Shown piece by piece: positions 52,684 through 61,525 of a DNA stretch of 64,000 nt. The position numbers and the translations under genes were made by a program. Position 1 is the stretch's first letter, and each line of letters begins with the position of its first letter. The notes under the pieces are model-generated. The model did no database searches. It was given only the letters and a program-made list of their open reading frames with translations, and had not been told where the DNA came from. This stretch comes from Microbacterium murale (GTDB lineage: Bacteria; Actinomycetota; Actinomycetes; Actinomycetales; Microbacteriaceae): positions 2,790,001-2,854,000 of the forward strand of contig NZ_JAUSXK010000001.1 in NCBI RefSeq assembly GCF_030815955.1. Reading direction: 5' to 3'.

Positions 52684-53781
52684 GTGAGCGAGTTCATTTC
52701 TCCGGCGAAGCCGATCATTGGTGATGAGGAGCGGGAGGCGGTTGATCGTGTCATGCGCAGCGGCATGGTCGCGCAGGGGCCGGAGGTGGCGGCGTTCGAG
52801 GAGGAGTTCTCGGCGCATTTCGTGCCGGGTCGTCCCTCTGTCGCGGTGAACTCCGGGACGGCGGGCCTGCACCTTGGCCTGTTGGCCGCGGGTGTCGGTG
52901 CGGGGGATGAGGTCATCGTGCCGTCGTTCACGTTCGCGGCGACGGGGAACTCGGTCGCGTTGACGGGGGCGACGCCGGTGTTCGTGGATATTGAGCCGGA
53001 GACGTTCAGCCTGGACCCGGAGGCGGTTGCTGCGGCGATCGGCCCGAAGACGAAGGGCATACTTCCGGTGCACCTGTATGGGCACCCGGCCAGGATGCGG
53101 GAGCTGGAAGTGTTGGCGGCGGCACGGGGTGTGGCGTTGTATGAGGACGCGGCGCAGGCGCATGGTGCGGCGTTGGATGGTCGCCCGGTGGGTTCGTTCG
53201 GTGAGTTCGCGATGTTCAGCCTGTATCCGACGAAGAACATGACCAGTGGTGAGGGTGGCATGGTCACCGCGGCGAACGAACAGATCGCCCGCCGGCTGCG
53301 GTTGCTGCGTAATCAGGGTATGGAGCGGCAGTACGAGAACGAGATCATCGGCTTCAACGCGCGTATGACGGATATTCATGCGGCGATCGGTCGGGTGCAG
53401 TTGACGAAGGTCGATGCGTGGACGAAGACGCGTCAGGCGAATGCGGCGTTCCTGGATGCGAACCTGCAAGGCGTGGTGACCCCACCGGTCGCGGAGGGTG
53501 CGGTGCATGTGTATCACCAGTACACGATCCGTGTTCCGGAGGATCGGGACGGGTTCGTGGCTGCGTTGAAGAGCGAGCACAGTGTGGGTGCGGGTGTGTA
53601 TTACCCAATCCCGAACCACCGTCTGCCCTCGCTGGCACCATACGCGCCGGGCCTGGATCTACCCGAGACGGAGCGTGCGGCCCGCGAGGTCGCCTCGCTC
53701 CCGGTGCACCCGTCCCTGTCCCAGGACGATCTCGAACGCATCGTCACCGCCGTCAACACCGTAGCCGGAGCAGGCGCCTGA
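52684..53781 (+). CDS. DegT/DnrJ/EryC1-family sugar aminotransferase (WlbC/WbpE-like)
   Basis: A 365-residue PLP enzyme with GTG start and GAAGGAG upstream. It reads FISPAKPIIGDEEREAVDRV, AVNSGTAGLHLGL, VPSFTFAATGNSVALTGATP and SLYPTKNMTSGEGGM, with the PLP lysine in the last. It is likely to aminate C3 of the keto sugar from the preceding gene, giving a 3-amino-uronate. The acetyltransferase that would finish a 2,3-diacetamido sugar is not seen nearby. Most of the gene uses G/T-ending codons, but the last 40 or so switch to C-ending ones. Confidence 0.87.
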   Translation: MSEFISPAKPIIGDEEREAVDRVMRSGMVAQGPEVAAFEEEFSAHFVPGRPSVAVNSGTAGLHLGLLAAGVGAGDEVIVPSFTFAATGNSVALTGATPVFVDIEPETFSLDPEAVAAAIGPKTKGILPVHLYGHPARMRELEVLAAARGVALYEDAAQAHGAALDGRPVGSFGEFAMFSLYPTKNMTSGEGGMVTAANEQIARRLRLLRNQGMERQYENEIIGFNARMTDIHAAIGRVQLTKVDAWTKTRQANAAFLDANLQGVVTPPVAEGAVHVYHQYTIRVPEDRDGFVAALKSEHSVGAGVYYPIPNHRLPSLAPYAPGLDLPETERAAREVASLPVHPSLSQDDLERIVTAVNTVAGAGA

Positions 53782-53795
53782 AAGCTGCTCTTCCC

Positions 53796-53822
53796 GACGC
53801 TGCGGGGCCGACCCGCAGCGTC
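53796..53822. terminator. Bidirectional terminator after the aminotransferase
   Basis: A perfect 11-bp stem (53796-53806 with 53812-53822) around a five-base loop, between convergent genes and reaching into the stop codon of the phosphatase gene. No U-tract. Confidence 0.75.
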
Positions 53823-54570
53823 AGCCGAGCGCTGCTCCGACGATCCGCTCCACCTCTGCGATCGCGGGAGTCAGCTCCGCAGCCGACTGCTCGTAGATTT
53901 CGCGTGAACGCCGGTACGGGTCGATCACATCGTCTTCGTCAGCGATCGGTTCCGACAGGCCACGCTGGTCGGCGACCGCGAGAGCGACGGCGCGCAGGCG
54001 TTCGCGAGGGTCACTGCCTGCGGCATCCGCTGCGGCGCGCGCATCTTCGGTGCTGAGAGTCGACGCCAGTCGAGCGAATTCGCGAATCGTGAACACCCTG
54101 CGCAGGCTGCGCGGCATCATCTGCACCGCACGCGAGCGGTGTTCACGGCTCATCGTCAGAATCAGATCGGCGTCTTGCAGCATGGGCTCGACCAGATAAC
54201 GCCCGCGGTGGGCATCCACGATTCCTGCGTCGGCGCCCAGCGCAATCGCCATCTGCTGAGCGGGCTCGGGCATCGCATGATCCACCAGCGCGTGGGTCCC
54301 CGCGCTGTGCACGTGCACGCCGAGCGGCTCGAGACTGCGCCGCAGCAGGATCTCCGCCATCGGCGACCTGCAGATGTTGCCGGTGCAGACGGTCAGGATG
54401 GTCGGGCGAGCGTTCTGGGGGCGGGCAGCTGCGCTCTCGGTCGACGCGAAGAGCCCGGGCAGCGGGCCGGACGACGGCGTGCTCGCCGGCGTCGAAGCTC
54501 CCGCGGTACGTCGGCGCCATTCACGGCGGCTGATGCCTGCGGGAGGCTCACTGGGAGGTTGCGAAATCAC
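53821..54570 (-). CDS. Low-molecular-weight protein tyrosine phosphatase
   Basis: A 249-residue phosphatase. The P-loop is VCTGNICRSP (nucleophile Cys about 62, Arg about 68), and the general-acid Asp is in DDVIDPYRRS near the end. The domain spans about 57-245; the first 55 or so residues are a Pro/Ser/Ala-rich extension not normal for the family. Such enzymes dephosphorylate BY-kinases and sugar enzymes; with four BY-kinases in the window it is the likely counterpart. GTG start at 54570 is uncertain, because a later start would shorten the extension. It lies 31 bases downstream of ugd on the same strand. Confidence 0.88.
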   Translation of the reverse strand: MISQPPSEPPAGISRREWRRRTAGASTPASTPSSGPLPGLFASTESAAARPQNARPTILTVCTGNICRSPMAEILLRRSLEPLGVHVHSAGTHALVDHAMPEPAQQMAIALGADAGIVDAHRGRYLVEPMLQDADLILTMSREHRSRAVQMMPRSLRRVFTIREFARLASTLSTEDARAAADAAGSDPRERLRAVALAVADQRGLSEPIADEDDVIDPYRRSREIYEQSAAELTPAIAEVERIVGAALG

Positions 54571-54601
54571 ACTTCCAGCCTAACGTCGCGGATCGGCGGC
54601 A

Positions 54602-55912
54602 TCACGGCCGCCCCATCCCGAAGTACTTCCAGCCGGCCGCGCGCCAGGCGGCGGCATCGAATCCGTTGCGGGCATCCACCACCACACGGCCCGCCGTGAG
54701 CGACGAGGCGTGCTCCGGCGTCAATTCGCGCCGGTACTCGTCCCACTCCGTCACCATGACGACCGCATCCGCATCACGGATCGCATCGTCTCTGGCGTCG
54801 ACGTACGTCAGTTGCGGGTGAAGACGCCGAGCGTTCTCGATCGCCTGCGGATCGGTCACCACTACCTTCGCGCCGAGGCCGTTCAAACGCACGGCGACAT
54901 CCAGCGCCGGCGAATCGCGCACATCGTCGCTGAACGGCTTGAACGCAGCGCCCAGCATCGTCACCTTCTTGCCGAACACGCGACCGCCGAGTCCGTCGAC
55001 GACCAGCTGCACGGCGCGATCACGACGGCGCAGATTGATCGCGTCGACTTCTCGCAGGAAGTTCACCGATTCGCCGCGGCCGAGCTCTTCTGCGCGCGCG
55101 GCGAACGCACGGATGTCCTTCGGCAGGCATCCGCCACCGAACCCGATTCCCGCGCCGAGAAAGCGGCGTCCTATGCGCGCGTCATAGCCGATCGCATCGG
55201 CGAGCTGGGTGACGTCGGCGCCGGTGACCTCGGCGATCTCGGCCATCGCGTTGATGAAGGAGATCTTCGTGGCGAGGAAGGCATTCGCCGAGACCTTCAC
55301 GAGCTCTGAAGTCGCATAGTCCGTGACGATGAACGGTGTGCCCTTGGCGATGGCCGGGTGATACACCTCGCGCAGGATGGCTGCCGCGCGCTCGCCCGTC
55401 GCTCCGGCTGGAACTCCGGCGACAAGACGATCGGGATCGACCGTGTCCTGCACTGCCCAGCCCTCGCGAAGGAACTCCGGGTTCCACACCAGCGTGGCAC
55501 CGGCATCCGCGATCCTCGGAGCGAGCTCAGCAGCAGTGCCCACCGGAACCGTCGACTTGCCGGCGACGATGTCGCCCTGCGCCAGGTGGGGGAGCAGCGA
55601 GTCGATCGCAGCGTTCACATGCGTGAGATCTGCCGCGTGGCCGCCGGCCTGCTGCGGGGTGCCGACGCCGATGAAGTGCACGGCCGCGCCGGCCGCCGCG
55701 GAGATGTCTGTCGAGAACGACAGGCGACCGGAACGGATGCCGTCGTCGAGGATCTCCGGCAGCCCCGGTTCGAAGAACGGCGCTGTGCCCGCAGACAGCG
55801 CGTCGATCTTGCGGGAGTCGACGTCGATGCCGACGACCTCATGCCCGATCGACGCCATCGCCGCAGCATGCACGGCCCCCAGGTATCCGCAGCCGATGAC
55901 CGAAAGTCGCAT
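54602..55912 (-). CDS. ugd: UDP-glucose 6-dehydrogenase
   Basis: A 436-residue enzyme that oxidises UDP-glucose to UDP-glucuronate with NAD+. It has MRLSVIGCGYLGAVHAAAMA, FFEPGLPEIL, GKSTVPVGTA, FNPEFLREG-like WNPEFLREGWA, the Lys in VSANAFLATKISFINAMAE, and the catalytic Cys in GIGFGGGCLPKD (Cys about 262). The length and motifs match Ugd/TuaD and not the WecC-like enzyme at 50315. It provides an acidic sugar for the polysaccharide. It is upstream of the tyrosine phosphatase gene, and Ugd enzymes are known BY-kinase targets. Confidence 0.93.
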   Translation of the reverse strand: MRLSVIGCGYLGAVHAAAMASIGHEVVGIDVDSRKIDALSAGTAPFFEPGLPEILDDGIRSGRLSFSTDISAAAGAAVHFIGVGTPQQAGGHAADLTHVNAAIDSLLPHLAQGDIVAGKSTVPVGTAAELAPRIADAGATLVWNPEFLREGWAVQDTVDPDRLVAGVPAGATGERAAAILREVYHPAIAKGTPFIVTDYATSELVKVSANAFLATKISFINAMAEIAEVTGADVTQLADAIGYDARIGRRFLGAGIGFGGGCLPKDIRAFAARAEELGRGESVNFLREVDAINLRRRDRAVQLVVDGLGGRVFGKKVTMLGAAFKPFSDDVRDSPALDVAVRLNGLGAKVVVTDPQAIENARRLHPQLTYVDARDDAIRDADAVVMVTEWDEYRRELTPEHASSLTAGRVVVDARNGFDAAAWRAAGWKYFGMGRP

Positions 55913-56034
55913 GATGATAGTTCCTCTCTCGGACGAACATTGGCCTCATCATCCCGTCCGCACACGCGGCATTCAGGACGTTTCGATGGCCGGGAGGTGT
56001 CTGTTTCGTTACCTCTGGAAGACCGGGCGGCTGC

Positions 56035-57213
56035 TCAGGCCGCTGGCCTGAAGCGTCGTGAAGAAGGCCACTGCGACGAGTGCGAGGGGCGCAACTGCCT
56101 CACTTCGCGTTCAATGCCCACGAAGCGACGGATCTTCGTGGTGAAGATGTCTTCGTGGAAGCGCGCCGTCGCCGTGCGGGCGTTGAATCGCGGAAGGAAG
56201 ATCGCTGCGCTGATCGCATCGGCGAGGTCTGCAGCATCCGTCGACGCTGCGGTGATACCGCTCACCCCGTCGACGTACGTCTCGATCTGACCGCCCACCG
56301 GACCGGTGACGACGGGCACGCCCGCCGCCTGCGCCTCGACCGGCACGATGCCGAAATCCTCGACGGCCGGGAAGACGAACACCGCTGCGCGCTGCATGAG
56401 CGCGTAGAGCATCGCATCAGAGGGAGCGATCACGAAGAGCACCGGAACCCCGACCCTGGCGGCCACTGCACGCAGTCGCTCCTCATCCGGCCCCGAGCCC
56501 GCGATCACCGCGGGAAGGCCTACACGTGCAGCGGACTCGATCACGAGATCGAGACGCTTGTACGGGATGAAGCGCGAGGCGCCCAGCACGTATGAATCGG
56601 GCAGCCGATCGATGATCCGGCGCTCCTCATCATCGGTCACCCCGGTGCGCCAGTCGGCGCGCGACAGGATGCGCTCGACCGCGACCGGAGGGTGGATGAC
56701 CGTCGCATCCCGATCCCACGCCCGGCGGATGCGATCGCGTACGAACTCACTGTTCGCCGCGATCGCCGTCGCCTCCTGCGCACGGCGTCGATCGATGCTG
56801 CGGAAGATCGGCGCGACTGTACGTACGAGCGGATTGTCACCGCGGCGGTCGAGCTCGGGATTCCAGATGTACCGAGCCGGCGTGTGCGCGTAGACGTACT
56901 TGGGGATGTCCTGCCCCACCAGGCGCACATGATGGGCGAACACGTAGGAGCTCACCAGCATCCAGTCGTACGCCCATTCGGCATTGACGTGGCGCCACAG
57001 CGTCGGCATCAGCGGCAGAGCCAGTGCCTTGTGGCGGCGCAGCGGTGTGCGCGCGAGCCACGACTGATCGAGCTGCCGTGTCGGGAACGCCGACAGCGGA
57101 TCACTCCACAGGCAGCGGATGTCGGCATCGGGGAAGGCATTCCCCATCACGTCGAGCACGCGCTCCGCGCCACCCGATCGCTCGATCCATTCGGTCACGA
57201 GCAGGCCGCTCAT
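56035..57213 (-). CDS. GT4-family glycosyltransferase
   Basis: About 392 residues from ATG 57213; a GTG at 57222 would add three more. It starts SGLLVTEWIERSGGAERVLD, has KYVYAHTPARYIWNPEL and VIHPPVAVERI, and carries the donor-binding region FVFPAVEDFGIVPVEAQAAG with the E-x7-E-like spacing. The pattern resembles mannosyl- or related WbaZ-type transferases. C-terminal 30 residues are basic and Ser-rich. It is divergent from the ligase-like gene across 205 bases with two sets of direct repeats. Confidence 0.87.
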   Translation of the reverse strand: MSGLLVTEWIERSGGAERVLDVMGNAFPDADIRCLWSDPLSAFPTRQLDQSWLARTPLRRHKALALPLMPTLWRHVNAEWAYDWMLVSSYVFAHHVRLVGQDIPKYVYAHTPARYIWNPELDRRGDNPLVRTVAPIFRSIDRRRAQEATAIAANSEFVRDRIRRAWDRDATVIHPPVAVERILSRADWRTGVTDDEERRIIDRLPDSYVLGASRFIPYKRLDLVIESAARVGLPAVIAGSGPDEERLRAVAARVGVPVLFVIAPSDAMLYALMQRAAVFVFPAVEDFGIVPVEAQAAGVPVVTGPVGGQIETYVDGVSGITAASTDAADLADAISAAIFLPRFNARTATARFHEDIFTTKIRRFVGIEREVRQLRPSHSSQWPSSRRFRPAA

Positions 57214-57277
57214 CGCAGCCACCCCAGATCACAACTGCGCATGCTGAACTGCCTCTCCCCAGAGAACAAAACGACAG

Positions 57278-57323
57278 CCCTCCCACAGGGCATCGTCATC
57301 GATGACCCTCCCACAGGGCATCG
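57278..57323. repeat. Two exact 18-bp direct repeats in a divergent promoter region
   Basis: CCCTCCCACAGGGCATCG occurs at 57278-57295 and again at 57306-57323, starts 28 bp apart. Each copy contains the small palindrome CCCT-N5-AGGG. The repeats lie between the glycosyltransferase (minus) and the ligase-like gene (plus). Confidence 0.6.
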
Positions 57324-57361
57324 ATGTGCTAATCATGCCTCATCTCGTCGACGTTCGGAAA

Positions 57362-57421
57362 CGAAATCGCAGGCACGGTGCGAAATCGTGACCACCATCT
57401 CGACGATGCCGGTGTCATACT
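57362..57421 (+). promoter_or_regulatory. Repeat pair plus leaderless -10 upstream of the ligase-like gene
   Basis: CGAAATCG occurs at 57362-57369 and 57381-57388, 19 bp apart. CATACT at 57416-57421 lies six bases before ATG 57428, as expected for a leaderless transcript. No good -35 is visible, so an activator bound to the repeats may be needed. Confidence 0.45.
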
Positions 57422-57427
57422 GACTCA

Positions 57428-58834
57428 ATGGGGATCGGTGGGGATCCGTCCCGCCGGCGATCGGGGATTCGCCGGTGGCTGGCGGAATTGTGGGCGGACG
57501 CGTGGCGATGGGCACTGTTCGCCATCGCCGTCATCGGCGCGGTGTACTTCGTGCTCGAACGCGGGCTCGCCAATGGAGCCATCACCGCCATCGTGATCGG
57601 CGTGCTCATGATCGCCGCCGTGATCACTTGGTCGATGCCGATCGCGACGATGCTCATGGCGACGCCTGCGATCTTCGTCGTCGAGCGGATCGGACTCGGC
57701 GGCGGCGACCTCACCGTGTCTGACGCGGCACTCGCCACCGGCTTCGGCGTCGCCGTGCTCCTCGGCCACCATGAGCACACTCCGCCGATGCGGGCGATGC
57801 TCCGGCTGAACCTCGTCTACCAGTTCAGCACGGTGTTCACCGTGATCATCAACCCGTTCCAGCAGAACCTCATCGAGTGGGTGCACGCGTGGCTGCTCAT
57901 CTCCGGCGCGCTGATCCTCGGCTGGGCGATCGGGCGGGCGGGGAAAGCACCCATCGCGATGCGGCTCATCCTCATCGTCGGCGCCGTGATCGCCGCAGGC
58001 ACGCTCCTCACCGCGGGCATGAACTTCGCCAGGGGCGACCTCGGGCCGGTCTACCCGGCCTGGCCATGGCCGATGCACAAGAATTTCGCCGGGGGAGCGC
58101 TGGCCTTCGTCGCCTTCGCGGCCTGGCTGAATCCGGACTGGATGCGCGTGCCGAAGCGCTGGGCTCGCATCACGTTCGGGCTCTGCGTCGTCGCCCTGCT
58201 GCTGACGCAATCGCGTCAGGCGATCATCGGATTCATCGTCGTGATGCTCATCTACGTTTTGCGCCAAGGGGGCGCGAAGCACTGGGTGCTCGCCTTCCTG
58301 CTCGCTCTGCCGGGCGTGGTGCTGCTCGTCCAGAGCGTCGTCGAGCAGATCGAATCCCAGGACAAGTACAACTCCGTGTATCAGCGTCTCAACTGGCTGC
58401 AAGAGGTCTACCACCTGTGGCTCGATCAGCCTCTCGTGGGTCACGGCCTGCGGTACTGGTACGTGCATCCGACCGCCAACTTCCAGCCCCCGCAGGCCGA
58501 GCTCGAGGTCATCGCCTCGGCCGGCGTGGTGGGCCTCGTCGGTTTCACGATCATGTGGGTCGGATTCATCGTCGTGCTCTGGCGCGTGGATCCGCGATTC
58601 GGGATGCTGGCGCTCGGCTCCGTACTCGCGCGCATCGTGCAGGCGCAGTTCGACCTGTTCTGGGTCTCGGCGCAGGTGTCGATCCCGTTCCTCATCGCCG
58701 GAATCTGCCTGGGGGCGCAGGCATTCGAGGCCGCACAGGCACCACGAGAATCCGAACCCGCCGCATTCACACGCGTGCGTAAGATCAAATCCAAGACCCT
58801 GGGGGGCACATGGAACTCCGCGACTATTTCATAG
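57428..58834 (+). CDS. O-antigen-ligase-like (Wzy_C) membrane protein
   Basis: A 468-residue protein with about ten helices. The central part has LLTQSRQAIIGFIVVMLIYV; the long loop has DQPLVGHGLRYWYVHPTANF and PPQAELEVIASAGVVGLVGF, in place of the usual P-H-N block of Wzy/WaaL proteins. It either polymerises or transfers finished chains onto an acceptor outside the membrane. It is the second such gene in the window, so two polymers or a polymerase/ligase pair are possible. Its last 25 bases overlap the next BY-kinase gene. Confidence 0.8.
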   Translation: MGIGGDPSRRRSGIRRWLAELWADAWRWALFAIAVIGAVYFVLERGLANGAITAIVIGVLMIAAVITWSMPIATMLMATPAIFVVERIGLGGGDLTVSDAALATGFGVAVLLGHHEHTPPMRAMLRLNLVYQFSTVFTVIINPFQQNLIEWVHAWLLISGALILGWAIGRAGKAPIAMRLILIVGAVIAAGTLLTAGMNFARGDLGPVYPAWPWPMHKNFAGGALAFVAFAAWLNPDWMRVPKRWARITFGLCVVALLLTQSRQAIIGFIVVMLIYVLRQGGAKHWVLAFLLALPGVVLLVQSVVEQIESQDKYNSVYQRLNWLQEVYHLWLDQPLVGHGLRYWYVHPTANFQPPQAELEVIASAGVVGLVGFTIMWVGFIVVLWRVDPRFGMLALGSVLARIVQAQFDLFWVSAQVSIPFLIAGICLGAQAFEAAQAPRESEPAAFTRVRKIKSKTLGGTWNSATIS

Positions 58835-60384
58835 CGCTGCGGCGGCACGCACTGGCGATCGTGCTGCTCGCGGCGATCGGTCTCGGCGTCAGCTACGGCT
58901 GGGCGAAGCTGCAGACGCCGGTGTACGAGGCGTCGGCCAGCGGCTTCGTGAAGTCGCGAGATATGGGAACCGATGCCGGTGTGGTCGTCGCACCCGGCGC
59001 GGAAGACGCGATCGCCAAGGCCAAGGTCGACACGTACCTCGACATGGCGCTGTGGCGCACGGTCGCCGAGCACGCCGCCGCCGAACTCGACCTCGCCGCC
59101 ACCCCTGAGCAGCTCGTCCGGCGCATCACGGTCGAGAACCCCGCGCGCACAGCGATCCTTCGCATCACGGCACAGGGATCGAGCCCCGAAGCCGCACGCG
59201 ACCTCGCGTCGGCGTGGGTGCGCGGGCTCACCGCCACGATCGACGAGTTCGATGGCGACGGGACCGAGGGGTCATCGCCGGTCACAGTCATCCTCGGTGA
59301 GTCCGCGGCGCTGCCCGAGGCTCCTGCGTTCCCCGACACGCGCTCGGCCGTCGTTATCGGCGGCATCATCGGCCTCGCCGCCGGTATCGCCTTCGCCTTC
59401 ATGCGCGCCTACTCCGATCGACGGATCCGCGCCGCCGACGACGTCGAACAGCGGCTCGGCGTCTCGGTGCTCGGTGCGATCCCCTCGATCTCGGGGCTCG
59501 ACAAGCACCAGCGGCTCATCACGGACAAGGATGGCTCGTCGAAGAGTTCGTTCGCGGTCTCCGAGTCGCTGCGCGTGATGCGCACGAACCTGCAGTTCAT
59601 GGACGTCGACCACCCGCCCCGGCGGATCGTCGTCACCAGTGCGCTGCCCAGTGAGGGAAAGTCCACCGTCGCCGCGAACTTGGCCGCGACACTGGCCGCG
59701 AACGGCGAGCACGTCGTACTCGTCGACGGCGACCTGCGTCGCCCGACGGTCGCGCGCACCATGGGCCTGGACCACGGCGCCGGACTCACCGATGTGCTGG
59801 CCGGGCGGGCCGATCTGTCCGATGTGCTGCAGCGCGCGCCCGGGATGCCGGGGCTTCTCGTGCTCGGCGCCGGTACCACTCCACCGAACCCCAGCGAGCT
59901 GCTCGGGTCGGAGCGAATGAAGTCGCTGCTCGACCAGCTCGCCGACCACGCCACCGTCATCATCGATGCGCCGCCCCTGGTGCCCATCACCGATGGCGCG
60001 ATCCTGACGCACCAGGCCGACGGCGCGATCCTCGTCATCGCGGCGGGATCGAGCACCTACGACATCGTCGGCAAGGCGATGGATGCCATCGAGAAGGTGC
60101 ATGGGCGGGTGCTCGGCGTCGTGCTCAACCGCGTCGCGCTCTCCAGCTCTGGTGCGAGCTACGGCTACGGGTATCAAGCGCGATCTCCCGAAGACGAAGC
60201 GGTCGAGAAGACACCGCGTCCCCGCAGGAGCGGGAGACAGGCAGCCGGGCCACGGCGTGCGCCAGCTGACCCTGCGGAGTCGTACCAGGCGGACGAGGCG
60301 ATGACGATCGAAGACCTCCTCCGCCCGGCGAACACCGATGCGCCGACCAAACGTCCCGGCGGACGCAGTGCACCGAAGAGGTGA
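58810..60384 (+). CDS. Wzz-domain tyrosine autokinase (BY-kinase), copy 4
   Basis: A 524-residue BY-kinase, the longest of the four. It begins MELRDYFIALRRHALAIVLL, has a second helix (VVIGGIIGLAAGIAFAF), Walker A LPSEGKSTVAANLA (Lys about 283), Walker A' VLVDGDLRRPTVAR and Walker B VIIDAPPLVPI. The tail has SYGYGYQARSPEDE followed by a 50-residue basic and Ala/Pro-rich extension (RPRRSGRQAAGPRRAPADP) not seen in the other copies. It is translationally coupled to the ligase-like gene upstream and overlaps the downstream glycosyltransferase. Confidence 0.92.
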   Translation: MELRDYFIALRRHALAIVLLAAIGLGVSYGWAKLQTPVYEASASGFVKSRDMGTDAGVVVAPGAEDAIAKAKVDTYLDMALWRTVAEHAAAELDLAATPEQLVRRITVENPARTAILRITAQGSSPEAARDLASAWVRGLTATIDEFDGDGTEGSSPVTVILGESAALPEAPAFPDTRSAVVIGGIIGLAAGIAFAFMRAYSDRRIRAADDVEQRLGVSVLGAIPSISGLDKHQRLITDKDGSSKSSFAVSESLRVMRTNLQFMDVDHPPRRIVVTSALPSEGKSTVAANLAATLAANGEHVVLVDGDLRRPTVARTMGLDHGAGLTDVLAGRADLSDVLQRAPGMPGLLVLGAGTTPPNPSELLGSERMKSLLDQLADHATVIIDAPPLVPITDGAILTHQADGAILVIAAGSSTYDIVGKAMDAIEKVHGRVLGVVLNRVALSSSGASYGYGYQARSPEDEAVEKTPRPRRSGRQAAGPRRAPADPAESYQADEAMTIEDLLRPANTDAPTKRPGGRSAPKR

Positions 60385-61525
60385 TGCGCCGCCCGGCATC
60401 CGTGTCGCACTGATCGCGTCGTCGTTCGCCCCCTTCGTCGGGGGCGTGGAAGAGCACGTGGCGCGAGTGGCCGAGCAGCTGCAGGCGCGCGGTGACGAGG
60501 TCGAGGTGTGGACGGTCGATCGTGGCGAGCGAACGCGTTCGGCACGGTCGTTCGGCGTGCGGTACCTGCCGACGCCCTTGCCCGCGCGAAGCGCCCGCGA
60601 CCTGGTGCGATTCGCGGTGCGGGCGCCCGGAGCGCTGTCGAAGTGGGCGCGGGCGGTGCGCGAATTCCACCCTGACGTGCTGTCGGTGCAGTGCTTCGGG
60701 CCCAACGGGCTGTACGCGCTCGGCCTCCATCGGCGATACGGGGTGCCGTTGGTCGTCACCTCGCACGGCGAGACCCTCGGTGACGACAACGGCGTCTACG
60801 CCCGCTCGGCGCTGCTGAGACGGGGGCTGCGGGATGCCGTCGTCGCCGCTTCTGCGGTGACCGCGCCGAGCGAGTATGTGCTCGCTGATCTGCGGGCGAG
60901 ATTCGGGCTTCGCGGTGGGGTGGTCATTCCTAACGGGGTCGGCTCCGCGCCGGTCATCGGGCGCGTGGAGCGACGTGACAATCTGTTCGTGGCCGTCGGA
61001 CGGCTCGGGCGCATGAAGGGCTTCGACCTGCTCATCGATGCCTTCGTCGAGGCCGATCTTCCCGATGCAGAACTCGAGATCATCGGCGACGGGCCGGAAC
61101 GCGCAGTGCTGCAGGAGCAGATCGATCGTGCAGACGTCGGCGGACGTGTCCGGATGGCGGGACAGGGGACGGCAGAAGTCGTCGCAGCCCGCATGGCGGC
61201 GGCGACAGCCGTCGTCGTACCGAGCCGTTCAGAGGCGTTCGGCATCGTCGCACTCGAAGCCTGGCGTGGTGGTGCACCGCTGGTGATGACCTCGCGCGGA
61301 GGGGCTGCGGAGTTCGTCCGCGACGCTGAGGACGGGCTTCTGGTCGACCCGACCGATCGGCAGGGTCTGGCATCGGCGATGAGGCGGATACTGCGCGATG
61401 AGACGCTTCGTCGCACACTCGCTACGAACGGGCGGGCGCGGCTGCCGGAATTCGAATGGGCGCGCATCGCCGAGTCGTACGCACGGTTGTTCCGTGGCAC
61501 CGTCGGCGCGGAGCGTGCGACGTGA
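60368..61525 (+). CDS. GT4-family glycosyltransferase
   Basis: About 385 residues from GTG 60368; the frame also has an ATG at 60338, further inside the kinase gene. N-terminal IRVALIASSFAPFVGGVEEH, HPDVLSVQCFGPNGLYA, VTSHGETLGDDNGVY; C-terminal LFVAVGRLGRMKGFDLLIDA and VVVPSRSEAFGIVALEAWRG, the E-x7-E donor motif. A classic GT4 retaining transferase. It overlaps the kinase stop by 17 bases and its own stop overlaps the next gene, so the four genes from 57428 to 62418 form one unit. Confidence 0.9.
   Translation: MHRRGDAPPGIRVALIASSFAPFVGGVEEHVARVAEQLQARGDEVEVWTVDRGERTRSARSFGVRYLPTPLPARSARDLVRFAVRAPGALSKWARAVREFHPDVLSVQCFGPNGLYALGLHRRYGVPLVVTSHGETLGDDNGVYARSALLRRGLRDAVVAASAVTAPSEYVLADLRARFGLRGGVVIPNGVGSAPVIGRVERRDNLFVAVGRLGRMKGFDLLIDAFVEADLPDAELEIIGDGPERAVLQEQIDRADVGGRVRMAGQGTAEVVAARMAAATAVVVPSRSEAFGIVALEAWRGGAPLVMTSRGGAAEFVRDAEDGLLVDPTDRQGLASAMRRILRDETLRRTLATNGRARLPEFEWARIAESYARLFRGTVGAERAT

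Noticed and set aside
52267..53619. 450-codon minus-strand frame
   Set aside because: Antisense of the aminotransferase and oxidoreductase genes, Arg/His-rich.
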